DNA from: JAYFRC01 sp034926415
Lineage (GTDB): Bacteria > Bacillota > Clostridia > Oscillospirales > Oscillospiraceae
Direction: 5' to 3'
Assembly: GCA_034926415.1 (NCBI GenBank)
Contig: JAYFRC010000043.1
Coordinates: 1 to 64,000, forward strand
Length of the DNA: 64,000 bases
The position numbers and the translations under genes are program-made. Below, piece after piece: positions 23,280 through 31,699 of the stretch. Positions within the stretch are counted from its first letter, which is position 1. Every line of letters starts with the position of its first letter. The notes beneath the pieces were generated by a model. The model was not told where the DNA came from. It was given only the letters and a program-made list of their open reading frames with translations, and searched no databases.

Positions 23280-25913
23280 ATGGCTCAGAAGTATGTGTAT
23301 ATGTTCAGCGAAGGCAGCGCGAAAATGCGAGAGCTGCTTGGCGGCAAGGGCGCGAATCTTGCGGAGATGACGAATCTTGGACTCCCTGTCCCGCAGGGAT
23401 TTACAATATCTACCGAAGCCTGTACGCGATATCATTCCGACGGGGACAAGCTTAACGATGAGATACTCGCGCAGATAAAGGACTCGATCGCGAAGCTTGA
23501 AATACTATCCGGCAAGAAATTCGGCGATACGGAGAACCCTCTGCTCGTTTCCGTGCGCTCCGGAGCCCGCGCCTCGATGCCCGGCATGATGGACACCATT
23601 CTCAACCTCGGACTCAATCCGCAGGTGGTGGACACACTTTGCGCCAAAACCGGCAATCCCCGCTGGGTGTATGACTGCTACCGTCGTTTTATTCAGATGT
23701 ATTCCGACGTCGTTATGGGCGTCGGCAAGAAATATTTTGAAGAGCTTATAGACAAGATGAAAAAGGAGCGCGGCACCGCGCTGGACACCGACCTCAACGA
23801 TAAGGACCTGGCCGAGCTTGCCGCGCAGTTCAAGGCCGAGTACAAAAAAGCCATCGGCGAGGATTTCCCCGACGATCCCAAGACCCAGCTTCTAGGCGCG
23901 ATACAGGCCGTTTTCCGCTCCTGGGACAACCCGAGAGCCGAGGTCTACCGCCGCGACCACGAGATCCCCTATTCCTGGGGCACCGCTGTAAACATCCAGA
24001 TGATGGTGTTCGGAAACATGGGCGACACGTCGGGTACGGGCGTCGCGTTCACGCGCAACCCCGGCACCGGCGAGAAAAAGCTCTTCGGCGAATTCCTTAT
24101 GAACGCCCAGGGCGAGGACGTCGTGGCCGGCGTCCGCACGCCGAACCCCATATCCGACCTTGAAAAGGTCATGCCGGAGGCGTATTCCGAGTTCGTCGGG
24201 ATATGCGGCAAACTCGAGGACCATTACCGCGACATGCAGGACATGGAGTTCACCATCGAGAACGGGAAGCTCTATATGCTCCAGACGAGAAATGGCAAGC
24301 GTACCGCCGTCGCCGCGCTGAAAATCGCCTGCGACCTAGTGGACGAGGGCAGAATAGACGAAAAGCAGGCCGTTATGATGATAGAGCCGCAGAACCTCGA
24401 CGCGCTGCTGCATCCGCAGTTCGACGAAGCCGCGCTGAAAAAGGCGACGCCCGTTGCCCGCGCGCTGGCCGCGTCTCCCGGAGCCGCCTGTGGAAAAATA
24501 GTGTTCTCCGCCGAAGACGCGAAGGCTCAGGCGAAAAAGGGTGAGAAGGTCGTGCTTGTCCGCCTCGAGACCTCGCCCGAGGACATAGAGGGCATGAAGG
24601 CCGCGCAGGGCATTTTGACGGTTCGCGGCGGGATGACCTCGCACGCGGCCGTGGTCGCGCGCGGCATGGGAACCTGCTGCGTTTCCGGATGCAAGGAAAT
24701 AGACATGGACGAGGAGAACAAGCGCTTCACCGTAGCCGGAAAGACGTATCACGAGGGCGACGTAATCTCCATCGACGGCTCGACCGGCTGCGTCTACGAC
24801 GGTGCCATACCGACTGTCGACGCGAGCATCGCGGGCGAGTTCGGGCGCGTCATGGCCTGGGCGGACAAATACCGCCGCCTGCGTGTCCGCACGAACGCGG
24901 ATACCCCGCGCGACGCGAAGAAGGCCAAGGAGCTCGGTGCGGAGGGCATCGGCCTTTGCCGCACGGAGCACATGTTCTTCAACGCCGACCGCATACCCGC
25001 CATACGCGAGATGATATGCTCCGACACCGTGGAGCAGCGCGTCAAGGCGCTCGCCAGGCTCGAGCCGATGCAGCAGGGCGATTTTGAGGAGCTGTACGAA
25101 GCTATGGAAGGCGCTCCCGTCACGATACGCTATATCGACCCGCCGCTGCACGAGTTTTTGCCGACCGAAGAGGAGGATATCGCGAACCTCGCCAAGGATA
25201 TGGGAAAGACCGTCGCGCAGATTAAGAGCATCATCGCCTCGCTGCACGAGTTCAACCCCATGATGGGCCACCGCGGCTGCCGCCTCTGCGTCACCTATCC
25301 CGAGATAGCCGAGATGCAGACAACCGCCGTGATCAAGGCTGCTCTGAACGTCCGCGCGCGCCATCCGGAGTGGAACATCGTACCCGAGATAATGATTCCG
25401 CTCGTCGGGGAGGTCAAGGAGCTCAAATTTGTCAAGAACGTAGTCGTCAAGGTTGCCGACGAGATAATCTCCGAGGCGAAGAGCGACATGAAATACAAAG
25501 TCGGCACCATGATAGAGATACCGCGCGCCGCGCTGACCGCCGACGAGATCGCGACCGAGGCAGAGTTCTTCTCCTTCGGCACCAACGACCTGACCCAGAT
25601 GACCTTCGGCTTCAGCCGTGATGACGCGGCCAAATTCCTCGACGCGTATTACGACCACAAGATATACGAGAGCGACCCGTTCGCGAGACTTGACCAGAAG
25701 GGCGTGGGTAAGCTCATTAACATGGCCGCGGAGCTCGGACGCAAGACCCGCCCGGACATCCATCTTGGGATCTGCGGCGAGCACGGCGGAGACCCGTCGT
25801 CCGTTAAGTTCTGTCACAGGGCGGGACTCGACTACGTTTCCTGCTCGCCTTTCCGCGTGCCAATCGCACGTCTCGCCGCGGCACAGGCCGCCATAGAGAG
25901 CGCGGAGAAATAA
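23280..25913 (+). CDS. ppdK: Pyruvate, phosphate dikinase
   Basis: Interconverts pyruvate, ATP and phosphate with PEP, AMP and pyrophosphate; in anaerobes it serves glycolysis with PPi or PEP formation. The 877-residue size is standard. The ATP-grasp N-terminus is seen in LLGGKGANLAEMTNLG and SVRSGARASMPGMMDT, the phosphohistidine domain in GGMTSHAAVVARGMG with the swivelling His at residue 455, the same number as in Clostridium symbiosum, and the PEP/pyruvate barrel in GHRGCRLCVTYPEIAEMQ and FSFGTNDLTQMTFG, ending with the catalytic-cysteine segment LGICGEHGGD. Start chosen at MAQKYVYMF, preceded by GAGAAAGGTG. Monocistronic; no PPDK regulatory protein gene is beside it. Confidence 0.97.
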   Translation: MAQKYVYMFSEGSAKMRELLGGKGANLAEMTNLGLPVPQGFTISTEACTRYHSDGDKLNDEILAQIKDSIAKLEILSGKKFGDTENPLLVSVRSGARASMPGMMDTILNLGLNPQVVDTLCAKTGNPRWVYDCYRRFIQMYSDVVMGVGKKYFEELIDKMKKERGTALDTDLNDKDLAELAAQFKAEYKKAIGEDFPDDPKTQLLGAIQAVFRSWDNPRAEVYRRDHEIPYSWGTAVNIQMMVFGNMGDTSGTGVAFTRNPGTGEKKLFGEFLMNAQGEDVVAGVRTPNPISDLEKVMPEAYSEFVGICGKLEDHYRDMQDMEFTIENGKLYMLQTRNGKRTAVAALKIACDLVDEGRIDEKQAVMMIEPQNLDALLHPQFDEAALKKATPVARALAASPGAACGKIVFSAEDAKAQAKKGEKVVLVRLETSPEDIEGMKAAQGILTVRGGMTSHAAVVARGMGTCCVSGCKEIDMDEENKRFTVAGKTYHEGDVISIDGSTGCVYDGAIPTVDASIAGEFGRVMAWADKYRRLRVRTNADTPRDAKKAKELGAEGIGLCRTEHMFFNADRIPAIREMICSDTVEQRVKALARLEPMQQGDFEELYEAMEGAPVTIRYIDPPLHEFLPTEEEDIANLAKDMGKTVAQIKSIIASLHEFNPMMGHRGCRLCVTYPEIAEMQTTAVIKAALNVRARHPEWNIVPEIMIPLVGEVKELKFVKNVVVKVADEIISEAKSDMKYKVGTMIEIPRAALTADEIATEAEFFSFGTNDLTQMTFGFSRDDAAKFLDAYYDHKIYESDPFARLDQKGVGKLINMAAELGRKTRPDIHLGICGEHGGDPSSVKFCHRAGLDYVSCSPFRVPIARLAAAQAAIESAEK

Positions 25914-26310
25914 GAAAAACAAGGGGCTCTATTTCGGATGCCGGGGACATAGCGAAAAAGTTGGTAAGCCCATCTCGGAAAGGCATCACTTCCATTTTGG
26001 GACAATGAATGCGATAATAGATTGTTGAGGGACAAGGCCGGATCCCGGGTAAATTTCCTGGGATTCCGTCGTGTTTGGCTTCTGCGTCTTTGGCCTGCCG
26101 CGTACAGCGCGCCGGGCGCGGATAAAAAACAATCGGCGTTCATTTCAATTAGTATTGTTTTGCTTCGCCCTCTTTCTTCCGCCTGGCCTGCGAACCCCCA
26201 CTTGCGGGTTGGGAGAAAAAGAGCACGAAACATGACAGCAGCCGTGAACGTCGGCGGTATTATCTACCGACGTTCACGGCTGTAAAATTATACGGGTTAA
26301 TTGGCGGAGT
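25914..26310. other. Gene-free stretch between convergent ppdK and the LysR gene
   Basis: Short ORFs on both strands here show no family features and no ribosome sites, so I leave them out. Two structures stand out: a possible H-type pseudoknot (GGGCT 25924-25928 with AGCCC 25967-25971, interleaved with GATGCC 25937-25942 and GGCATC 25982-25987) and a long perfect inverted repeat at 26239-26282. Confidence 0.5.
26239..26282. terminator. 16-bp perfect inverted repeat, probable bidirectional transcription stop
   Basis: CAGCCGTGAACGTCGG and its exact complement enclose 12 bases, between convergent genes. There is no T run on either side, so intrinsic termination would be weak; a protein-binding or other role is possible. 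Confidence 0.5.
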
Positions 26311-27237
26311 TTATCTTATCGGTTGGGGGGACGCGTAGAAATTCCGAATCTTCTGGAGCATCCTGAGTTCGAAGGAGGACATCTCGGCCTCTTCCGGATA
26401 GACTACAAAATTCATCAGCGAGGAACCCAGGCCTCTGAGCGCGACGGGGAATATCAGCCCTTCTTTTATATATATGTCGTTTTCGAGAGCGAGATTCGGC
26501 ATTATTGCCGCCACGTCGCAGCTCGCCACCGCCTGCTTCACGGACTCCATGTCGCTCAGGACGGAGTAAAGGCGAAGGCGCTTCCAGTCGAGAACTGGAT
26601 AGTAGCTCGTAAATCTTGGAAAAAACGGCGTTCCTACCATATCCAGATTGCTTATTTCGCTTATGTCGAGCGACTTGGTTCCGGCATATTTTGAGTTTTT
26701 GTTCACGAAAAGAGTGAAAGTATCCTCATAAAGCACTTGAAAGTTGATTTTTTTCGACGTGGCGAAACGTTTTTCAGTCTCAAGCTCCGGCGGCGTAAGC
26801 GCGCCGACGCCGATGACGCTGTCGCCGTTGGCGACGGAGGAGACAACCTTTTTCGACGGCACGGACATGATGTTCAGGCTTATGCCGTCGCAGTGTTCGG
26901 TCTTTACGTTGATGAGCTCGGAGCTCAGCCGCGAACAAAGATAAGGATAGCACCCGATATTACAGCTGGATTCCTTTGCCAGAGGCGCGTCGCCGAGGGA
27001 AAAAAGCTCCTCGTAGTTGCTTACGATGAGTTTGAGTATTTCGGCGGCTTCCTCGCCCTTTGGAGTGAGCTTCACGCCCTTGGAGGTCCGGACGAACAGC
27101 GGAAAATGCAGCTCGTCCTCAACCGACCTGACTATGGACGAAAGCGTCGTCTGCCCAATCCAGAGATTTTTCGCGGCAGTCGAGATAGACCCCGCCTTTA
27201 TTACTTCCAATACATACTGCATATTTTCTATACGCAT
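26311..27237 (-). CDS. LysR-family transcriptional regulator
   Basis: A 308-residue regulator. The N-terminal winged helix-turn-helix reads MQYVLEVIKAGSISTAAKNL then TTLSSIVRSVEDELHFPLF, followed by the periplasmic-binding-like effector domain from about residue 90. Start is set at the ATG of MRIENMQ, which follows GGGGGGCG by about 8 bases. It is transcribed away from the thiolase gene across a 300-base regulatory region, the classic LysR layout, so it probably controls that gene in response to an unknown metabolite. The effector cannot be predicted. Confidence 0.88.
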   Translation of the reverse strand: MRIENMQYVLEVIKAGSISTAAKNLWIGQTTLSSIVRSVEDELHFPLFVRTSKGVKLTPKGEEAAEILKLIVSNYEELFSLGDAPLAKESSCNIGCYPYLCSRLSSELINVKTEHCDGISLNIMSVPSKKVVSSVANGDSVIGVGALTPPELETEKRFATSKKINFQVLYEDTFTLFVNKNSKYAGTKSLDISEISNLDMVGTPFFPRFTSYYPVLDWKRLRLYSVLSDMESVKQAVASCDVAAIMPNLALENDIYIKEGLIFPVALRGLGSSLMNFVVYPEEAEMSSFELRMLQKIRNFYASPQPIR

Positions 27238-27338
27238 TCCAATCGCCCCCCACAAGCTTTCGGATTGTTGTACGCCCCGCTGCAATTACGGAGCATCATT
27301 ATGTAGGTGAAGCGAAACTCCACCAGATATCATAATTT

Positions 27339-27367
27339 ATGCTATCATACATACGAAAAAAACGCAA
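27339..27367 (-). promoter_or_regulatory. Promoter of the LysR gene
   Basis: Minus-strand TTGCGT and TAGCAT with a 17-base spacer. Confidence 0.5.
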
Positions 27368-27413
27368 GCAATTTTTTTGTTGGGCAATATCCACTATGTA
27401 CTACCTACCAATA

Positions 27414-27442
27414 CGGACAAATATATGAGTAAATGATATAAA
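27414..27442 (+). promoter_or_regulatory. Probable thiolase promoter
   Basis: CGGACA and TATAAA with a 17-base spacer; the -35 is poor, as expected of an activator-dependent promoter. Confidence 0.5.
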
Positions 27443-27538
27443 CTCAGATATAGTCTGTACTGATAAACCAAAGCGACGCTGTATCTCAGTGAGAAATATG
27501 GAAACATATTCTTAATATTTTGAAGGAGGAAAAGAATT

Positions 27539-28729
27539 ATGTACAATGACAATGACATCGTAGTACTCGGCTATGCAAGAACGGCAATCGGCGATTTTCT
27601 CGGATCTCTGAAGAACACGCCCCTGGTGGATCTTGCCACCCTCGTGGTAAAGGCCGCCATGGAGCGTTCCGGCGTCAAGCCTGAAGAGATCGACGAGCTC
27701 GGCATGGGCTGCATTTACAAGCACGGCAACGGCGGCAACCCCGCAAGACAGGTTGAGGTCAAGGCCGGCATCCCCAACAGCGCCTGGGCATATACTATTG
27801 ACCAGCAGTGCGCTTCCGGCATGAAGGCTCTCGACATCGTTCGCCGCAGCCTTATAACCGGCGGCTGCAAAGTTGCTGTCGTCGCCGGCGCAGACGTCAT
27901 GTCCCGCGCTCCGTATCTTTCTCTTAACGGCCGCACCGGCTTCCGTATGGGCGACGTTAAGCTCGTCGACTCCCTCACCAAGGAAGGCCTGAGCTGCTCT
28001 ATCGCCGGCTATCACATGGGCCTCACCGCTGAGAATCTGGCTGTCAAGTACAACATCAGCCGCCAGGAGCAGGACGAACTTGCAGTTATGAGCCATCAGC
28101 GCGCTATCGCCGCTATCGACGCCGGCCGTTTTGATGATGAGATCATTCCCGTTCCCGTCAAGGTCAAGAAGACCGTTGTCGATTTCAAGGTGGACGAGCA
28201 TCCTCGCCGCGACATCAGCCTCGAGAGCATATCCAAGCTGAAGCCCGTCTTCAAGCCCGACGGCGGCACCGTCACCGCGGCTAACGCTTCCGGCATCAAC
28301 GACGCCGCTGCCGCGATGGTCGTCACCACAGGCAAGTACTGCAAAGAGCACGGCCTTAATCCCGTAGCCCGCATACTTACGACTACCAGCTACGGCGTTC
28401 CTGCCGAGATCATGGGCATCGGCCCCGCATACGTTATCCCCAAGGCCCTTGAGGAAGTCGGACTTTCCAAGGACGCTATCGATTACTGGGAACTCAACGA
28501 GGCGTTTGCGGCTCAGTTCCTGGCCTGCAACAGAGAGCTTAAGCTCAACATGGACAAGGTCAACCGCAACGGTTCCGGCATCAGCCTCGGCCATCCTGTC
28601 GGATGCACCGGCGCCCGCATCATCATGGCCTGCATCAACGAGATGAAGGCTAAGAAGGAGCACTACGGTGTTGCTTCCCTGTGCGTCGGCGGCGGCCCGG
28701 CTATGGCTACTGTCATCGAGATGCTGTAA
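27539..28729 (+). CDS. thlA: Acetyl-CoA acetyltransferase (thiolase)
   Basis: Condenses two acetyl-CoA to acetoacetyl-CoA, first step of butyrate or poly-ketoacid routes, or the reverse. The 396-residue protein has the nucleophilic Cys91 in DQQCASGMKAL, the catalytic His in LNEAFAAQF, GHPVGCTGARI with the second His, and the second cysteine in ASLCVGGGPAMAT. AAGGAGG precedes the ATG. Codon use is strongly biased, suggesting high expression. Elsewhere in clostridia thlA is often with crt-bcd-etf-hbd; those are not here, so the gene is regulated alone by the divergent LysR protein. With the AtoE-type transporter 27 kb away it could take part in uptake and use of short-chain acids. Confidence 0.94.
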   Translation: MYNDNDIVVLGYARTAIGDFLGSLKNTPLVDLATLVVKAAMERSGVKPEEIDELGMGCIYKHGNGGNPARQVEVKAGIPNSAWAYTIDQQCASGMKALDIVRRSLITGGCKVAVVAGADVMSRAPYLSLNGRTGFRMGDVKLVDSLTKEGLSCSIAGYHMGLTAENLAVKYNISRQEQDELAVMSHQRAIAAIDAGRFDDEIIPVPVKVKKTVVDFKVDEHPRRDISLESISKLKPVFKPDGGTVTAANASGINDAAAAMVVTTGKYCKEHGLNPVARILTTTSYGVPAEIMGIGPAYVIPKALEEVGLSKDAIDYWELNEAFAAQFLACNRELKLNMDKVNRNGSGISLGHPVGCTGARIIMACINEMKAKKEHYGVASLCVGGGPAMATVIEML

Positions 28730-28759
28730 GAGATCCAATCTGAATAAAAAAACGCAGAG

Positions 28760-28796
28760 ACGCGCCGCGGAATTTATATTCCGCGGCGCGTTTTTT
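28760..28796 (+). terminator. Terminator after the thiolase gene
   Basis: Perfect 14-bp stem ACGCGCCGCGGAAT with its complement, 4-base loop, six T. Confidence 0.92.
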
Positions 28797-28956
28797 GCCG
28801 TGCAGACCGTCCCCGGCGGGAGCGGATTTTTTGATAAAGGAAAGATGGAACGCGGGGGGACATGAAAAGGCGGGGACAGGTGCGCGCCCGTCCCCGTCTT
28901 CCAAAGAGAAGGAACCTATATCTTACGCGCCGTTTTCCGCGGCGCATGGGATAACG

Positions 28957-29613
28957 TTATTTGCCGAGGCAGAGCGCCGTCCCGTTGGCAATGTCCGCCG
29001 CCGCGTCGTTATACAGTATCGCGGTGCCGGTCACGCCCTCGAGCGTCTCTATCGAGTCGCCGTCGGGGATGTTGAAGTACTTCTCGCCCTCGTCGTTGAT
29101 GCGCAGCATGTGGTAAGCGCTTTCCTCCCCGCCGCCGGAGTAGGGCGCAATTATCATTTTCCAGCCGCCGATCGTCTCGTCGCTGACGATAAGGGGCATA
29201 TGGACGAGTGAGAGCTGCTTGTTGACGACCATTTTGCCGTCCTCCATAAATATGATGAGTCCGCTGTCCCCGCCGTTGCCGCTGACATAGGGTCCGACGA
29301 CGGAAGCGACTATCTCATCGGTGCCGTCGCCGTTGAGGTCGACGTAGTTATAAAAATAATAAGTATCGTTGACGTATTCCTCCGGCACAGCGAAGGTGGA
29401 TATAATAAGCTGTTTCAGCTCGTCGTTTTGCGCTGTCTCCGAGGGGGTAAGCGCTATAGCGTCCGAATACTCCGGCAGGCTGCTTGTCTCGGGCACGGTC
29501 GTGCCGGACGTAGCGGTACCGCCGGGTTCCGAAGAGTTGTTACTGCCTCCGCAGGCAGTAAGGCAGGAAGCGATAACACCCAGACAGAGAGCAAGGGCAA
29601 GAAATTTTTTCAT
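28957..29613 (-). CDS. Lipoprotein with an FG-GAP-like calcium-binding repeat, function unknown
   Basis: A 218-residue secreted lipoprotein: signal peptide MKKFLALALCLGVIASC with lipobox LTAC, then a Ser/Thr/Gly-rich linker to about residue 50. The body holds YNYVDLNGDGTDEIVASVVG, a DxNGDGxxE repeat like those of FG-GAP and dockerin-type calcium loops, and a beta-rich C-terminus. Start at the ATG preceded by GGAGG 13 bases upstream. Its promoter and gene stand alone next to pyrG. Proteins of this layout are frequent in gut Clostridia; no function is known to me. Confidence 0.8.
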   Translation of the reverse strand: MKKFLALALCLGVIASCLTACGGSNNSSEPGGTATSGTTVPETSSLPEYSDAIALTPSETAQNDELKQLIISTFAVPEEYVNDTYYFYNYVDLNGDGTDEIVASVVGPYVSGNGGDSGLIIFMEDGKMVVNKQLSLVHMPLIVSDETIGGWKMIIAPYSGGGEESAYHMLRINDEGEKYFNIPDGDSIETLEGVTGTAILYNDAAADIANGTALCLGK

Positions 29614-29657
29614 CTTTCGAGTAATCCTCCAATATGGCAGTAAAGACTGTATCAATG

Positions 29658-29686
29658 ATATTAGTACACGACGACGTTTTTTGCAA
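29658..29686 (-). promoter_or_regulatory. Promoter of the lipoprotein gene
   Basis: Minus-strand TTGCAA and TAATAT with a 17-base spacer. Confidence 0.65.
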
Positions 29687-29767
29687 GAGAAATATAGCTA
29701 CAATTTGGTAACATGACTGGGAGCGCATTGCACGCTTTAAGTATGCCCTGTCCGCCGCCGCCGTATG

Positions 29768-29800
29768 AAAAAAAGCCGCCACGCGGGTGACGGCCTTTTG
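29768..29800 (-). terminator. Terminator after pyrG
   Basis: On the minus strand GGCCGTCAC pairs with GTGGCGGC (one G-U), followed by seven T. Confidence 0.85.
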
Positions 29801-29814
29801 AAGTCTATGAAGCT

Positions 29815-31419
29815 TTAGCTGTTATGATGCTCCTTGGCCGCACGGATAAAATCGCGGAAAAGCGGATGAGCGCGGTTGGGACGGCTCTTGAGCTCGGGAT
29901 GGAACTGTACGCCGACGAACCAGGGATGTTCCGGAAGCTCTACTATCTCGACAAGGTGGCCGTTGGGCGACAGGCCGGCCAGACGCAGGCCCTTGCTGGT
30001 CATAAGCTCGCGGTAATCGTTGTTGAATTCGTAGCGGTGGCGGTGGCGTTCGCTTATATGGTCGCTGCCGTAGATGTCTCGGACCATCGTGCCCTCCGCC
30101 AGAACGCAGGGATACGCGCCGAGGCGCATCGTGCCGCCCTTGGCTACGACGCCGACCTGCTCGGGCATGAGATAGATGACGGGATCGGGCGTGTCGGGAT
30201 TCAGCTCGCTCGAGTGCGCCTGAGGCAGGCCGCAGACGTGCCGCGCAAAGTCTATGACTGCCATCTGCATACCGAGGCAAACGCCGAAATACGGCACGTT
30301 ATTTTCACGCGCGTATCTTGCGGCGGAGATCATGCCCTCTATTCCGCGGTCGCCGAAGCCGCCGGGAACGATTATGCCGTCCGCTGCGCCGAGTATCTCT
30401 CCGGCGTTGTCGTCGGTGACTTTTTCGGAGTCAACCCATTCGATTTCGACCTTTGCGTCGTTTTCGATGCCGCCATGGGTCAGTGCCTCGACGACGCTGA
30501 GGTATGCGTCGTGCAGCGCGACGTACTTGCCTACGAGGGCGATGCGAACCTCGCCGTGGACATTTTTAGCGCGCTCGACCATAGCGGCCCATTCGCTCAG
30601 GTCGGGCTTTTGGCAGTTGAGGCCGAGGCGGCGGCAGGTCACGTCCGCGAGCCCGGCTTTTTCCAGCATCAGCGGCACCTCGTAGAGTATTGGAGCCGTC
30701 AGGTTGGGGATGGCGTTTTCCTTGGGGATGTTGCAGAAGAGCGAAATTTTATCAAGTATATCGCCGGGTATTTCGTAATCGCTGCGGCACATGATAATGT
30801 CAGGCTGGATTCCGATTCCGAGAAGCTCCTTGCAGCTGTGCTGGGTGGGTTTGCTCTTAAGCTCTCCGCTTCCGGGGATGGAAACGATGAGCGAAACGTG
30901 TATGAACATGACATCCTGACGTCCGACTTCCTGCGCGACCTGGCGTATTGCCTCGAGGAAAGGCTGGGATTCGATGTCGCCGACGGTTCCGCCTATCTCG
31001 GTGATGACGACGTCAGTGTCCTCTGTTCCGACGGAGAAGACGCGCTGCTTTATCTCGTTGGTAATGTGGGGGATTACCTGTACGGTGCGGCCGAGGTAGT
31101 CGCCGGTTCGCTCGCGGTTGAGCACGCTCCAGTATATCTGGCCGGAGGAGACAGACGAATTTTTCGTAAGGTTTTCGTCAATAAACCTTTCGTAATGTCC
31201 AAGGTCGAGATCGGTCTCGGCGCCGTCGTCGGTGACGAAGACCTCGCCGTGCTGATACGGACTCATGGTTCCGGGATCGACGTTTAGATACGGGTCGAAC
31301 TTCTGGATGGTGACGCGAAGCCCCCGCATTTTCAGCAGCCGTCCGAGAGACGCGGCGGTTATCCCCTTACCGAGACCTGAGACCACACCGCCCGTTACGA
31401 AAATATATTTGACTGACAT
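29815..31419 (-). CDS. pyrG: CTP synthase
   Basis: Makes CTP from UTP, ATP and glutamine. The 534-residue protein has the amidoligase domain (FVTGGVVSGLGKGITAASLG, KFDPYLNVDPGTM) and the class I glutamine amidotransferase domain with the nucleophilic cysteine in YFGVCLGMQMAVI near residue 380 and the His/Glu pair in VQFHPELKSRP. The ATG follows GGGGGGAAA. The promoter lies about 65 bases upstream; the leader is short and AT-rich, and I see no attenuator. In several Firmicutes pyrG is controlled by slippage at the transcript start, which cannot be judged here. Confidence 0.97.
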   Translation of the reverse strand: MSVKYIFVTGGVVSGLGKGITAASLGRLLKMRGLRVTIQKFDPYLNVDPGTMSPYQHGEVFVTDDGAETDLDLGHYERFIDENLTKNSSVSSGQIYWSVLNRERTGDYLGRTVQVIPHITNEIKQRVFSVGTEDTDVVITEIGGTVGDIESQPFLEAIRQVAQEVGRQDVMFIHVSLIVSIPGSGELKSKPTQHSCKELLGIGIQPDIIMCRSDYEIPGDILDKISLFCNIPKENAIPNLTAPILYEVPLMLEKAGLADVTCRRLGLNCQKPDLSEWAAMVERAKNVHGEVRIALVGKYVALHDAYLSVVEALTHGGIENDAKVEIEWVDSEKVTDDNAGEILGAADGIIVPGGFGDRGIEGMISAARYARENNVPYFGVCLGMQMAVIDFARHVCGLPQAHSSELNPDTPDPVIYLMPEQVGVVAKGGTMRLGAYPCVLAEGTMVRDIYGSDHISERHRHRYEFNNDYRELMTSKGLRLAGLSPNGHLVEIVELPEHPWFVGVQFHPELKSRPNRAHPLFRDFIRAAKEHHNS

Positions 31420-31485
31420 AATGAGTTTCCCCCCAACATATACTTGTCCTGACAGAAAATATTTAATAATAAATCATAATAATTC

Positions 31486-31514
31486 ATTTTATCTTACGAT
31501 GCGTGCCAAGTCAA
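31486..31514 (-). promoter_or_regulatory. Promoter of pyrG
   Basis: Minus-strand TTGACT and TAAAAT with a 17-base spacer. Confidence 0.75.
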
Positions 31515-31597
31515 CACGACGAAGCGTAAAAAACGTCGAAAATCGCCGTCTTGACACGCGTATTTTCAGCGAACTCGCGTTCCGCCGGCTGCCGTAT

Positions 31598-31614
31598 TGT
31601 AATGGTATTGTAAT
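31598..31614 (+). promoter_or_regulatory. WalR-type box in front of the VanW gene
   Basis: TGTAAT, five bases, TGTAAT: an exact direct repeat fitting TGTWAH-N5-TGTWAH. It ends 21 bases before the -10 and so covers the -35 region, a position expected for activation. Confidence 0.65.
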
Positions 31615-31632
31615 GCTTTTGCGCAGTTTTCA

Positions 31633-31641
31633 TGATAAAAT
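31633..31641 (+). promoter_or_regulatory. Extended -10 of the VanW gene
   Basis: TGA followed by TAAAAT; there is no -35 match, consistent with activation from the adjacent WalR-type box. Confidence 0.6.
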
Positions 31642-31699
31642 ACATATGATACTACACGAATGATACCTTGCCAGGCGCGGGGTATAAAATGTTTTACGA

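Larger units (their letters stand above)
27238..27538. other. LysR/thiolase divergent control region
   Basis: No gene. Carries promoters toward both sides (minus 27339-27367, plus 27414-27442) with about 46 bases between the two -35 elements where LysR should bind, and in the thiolase leader a small hairpin AATATG-GAAA-CATATT near 27495-27515. Confidence 0.55.

Noticed and set aside
24336..25922. 528-codon open frame opposite ppdK
   Set aside because: Antisense shadow of pyruvate phosphate dikinase; composition reflects the complementary codons.
26022..26285. 87-codon open frame behind ppdK
   Set aside because: Contains the long inverted repeat, has no good start and no recognisable motif.
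27512..28738. 408-codon open frame opposite the thiolase
   Set aside because: Antisense to a gene with clear catalytic motifs and strong codon bias.
29824..31287. 487-codon open frame opposite pyrG
   Set aside because: Antisense shadow of CTP synthase.
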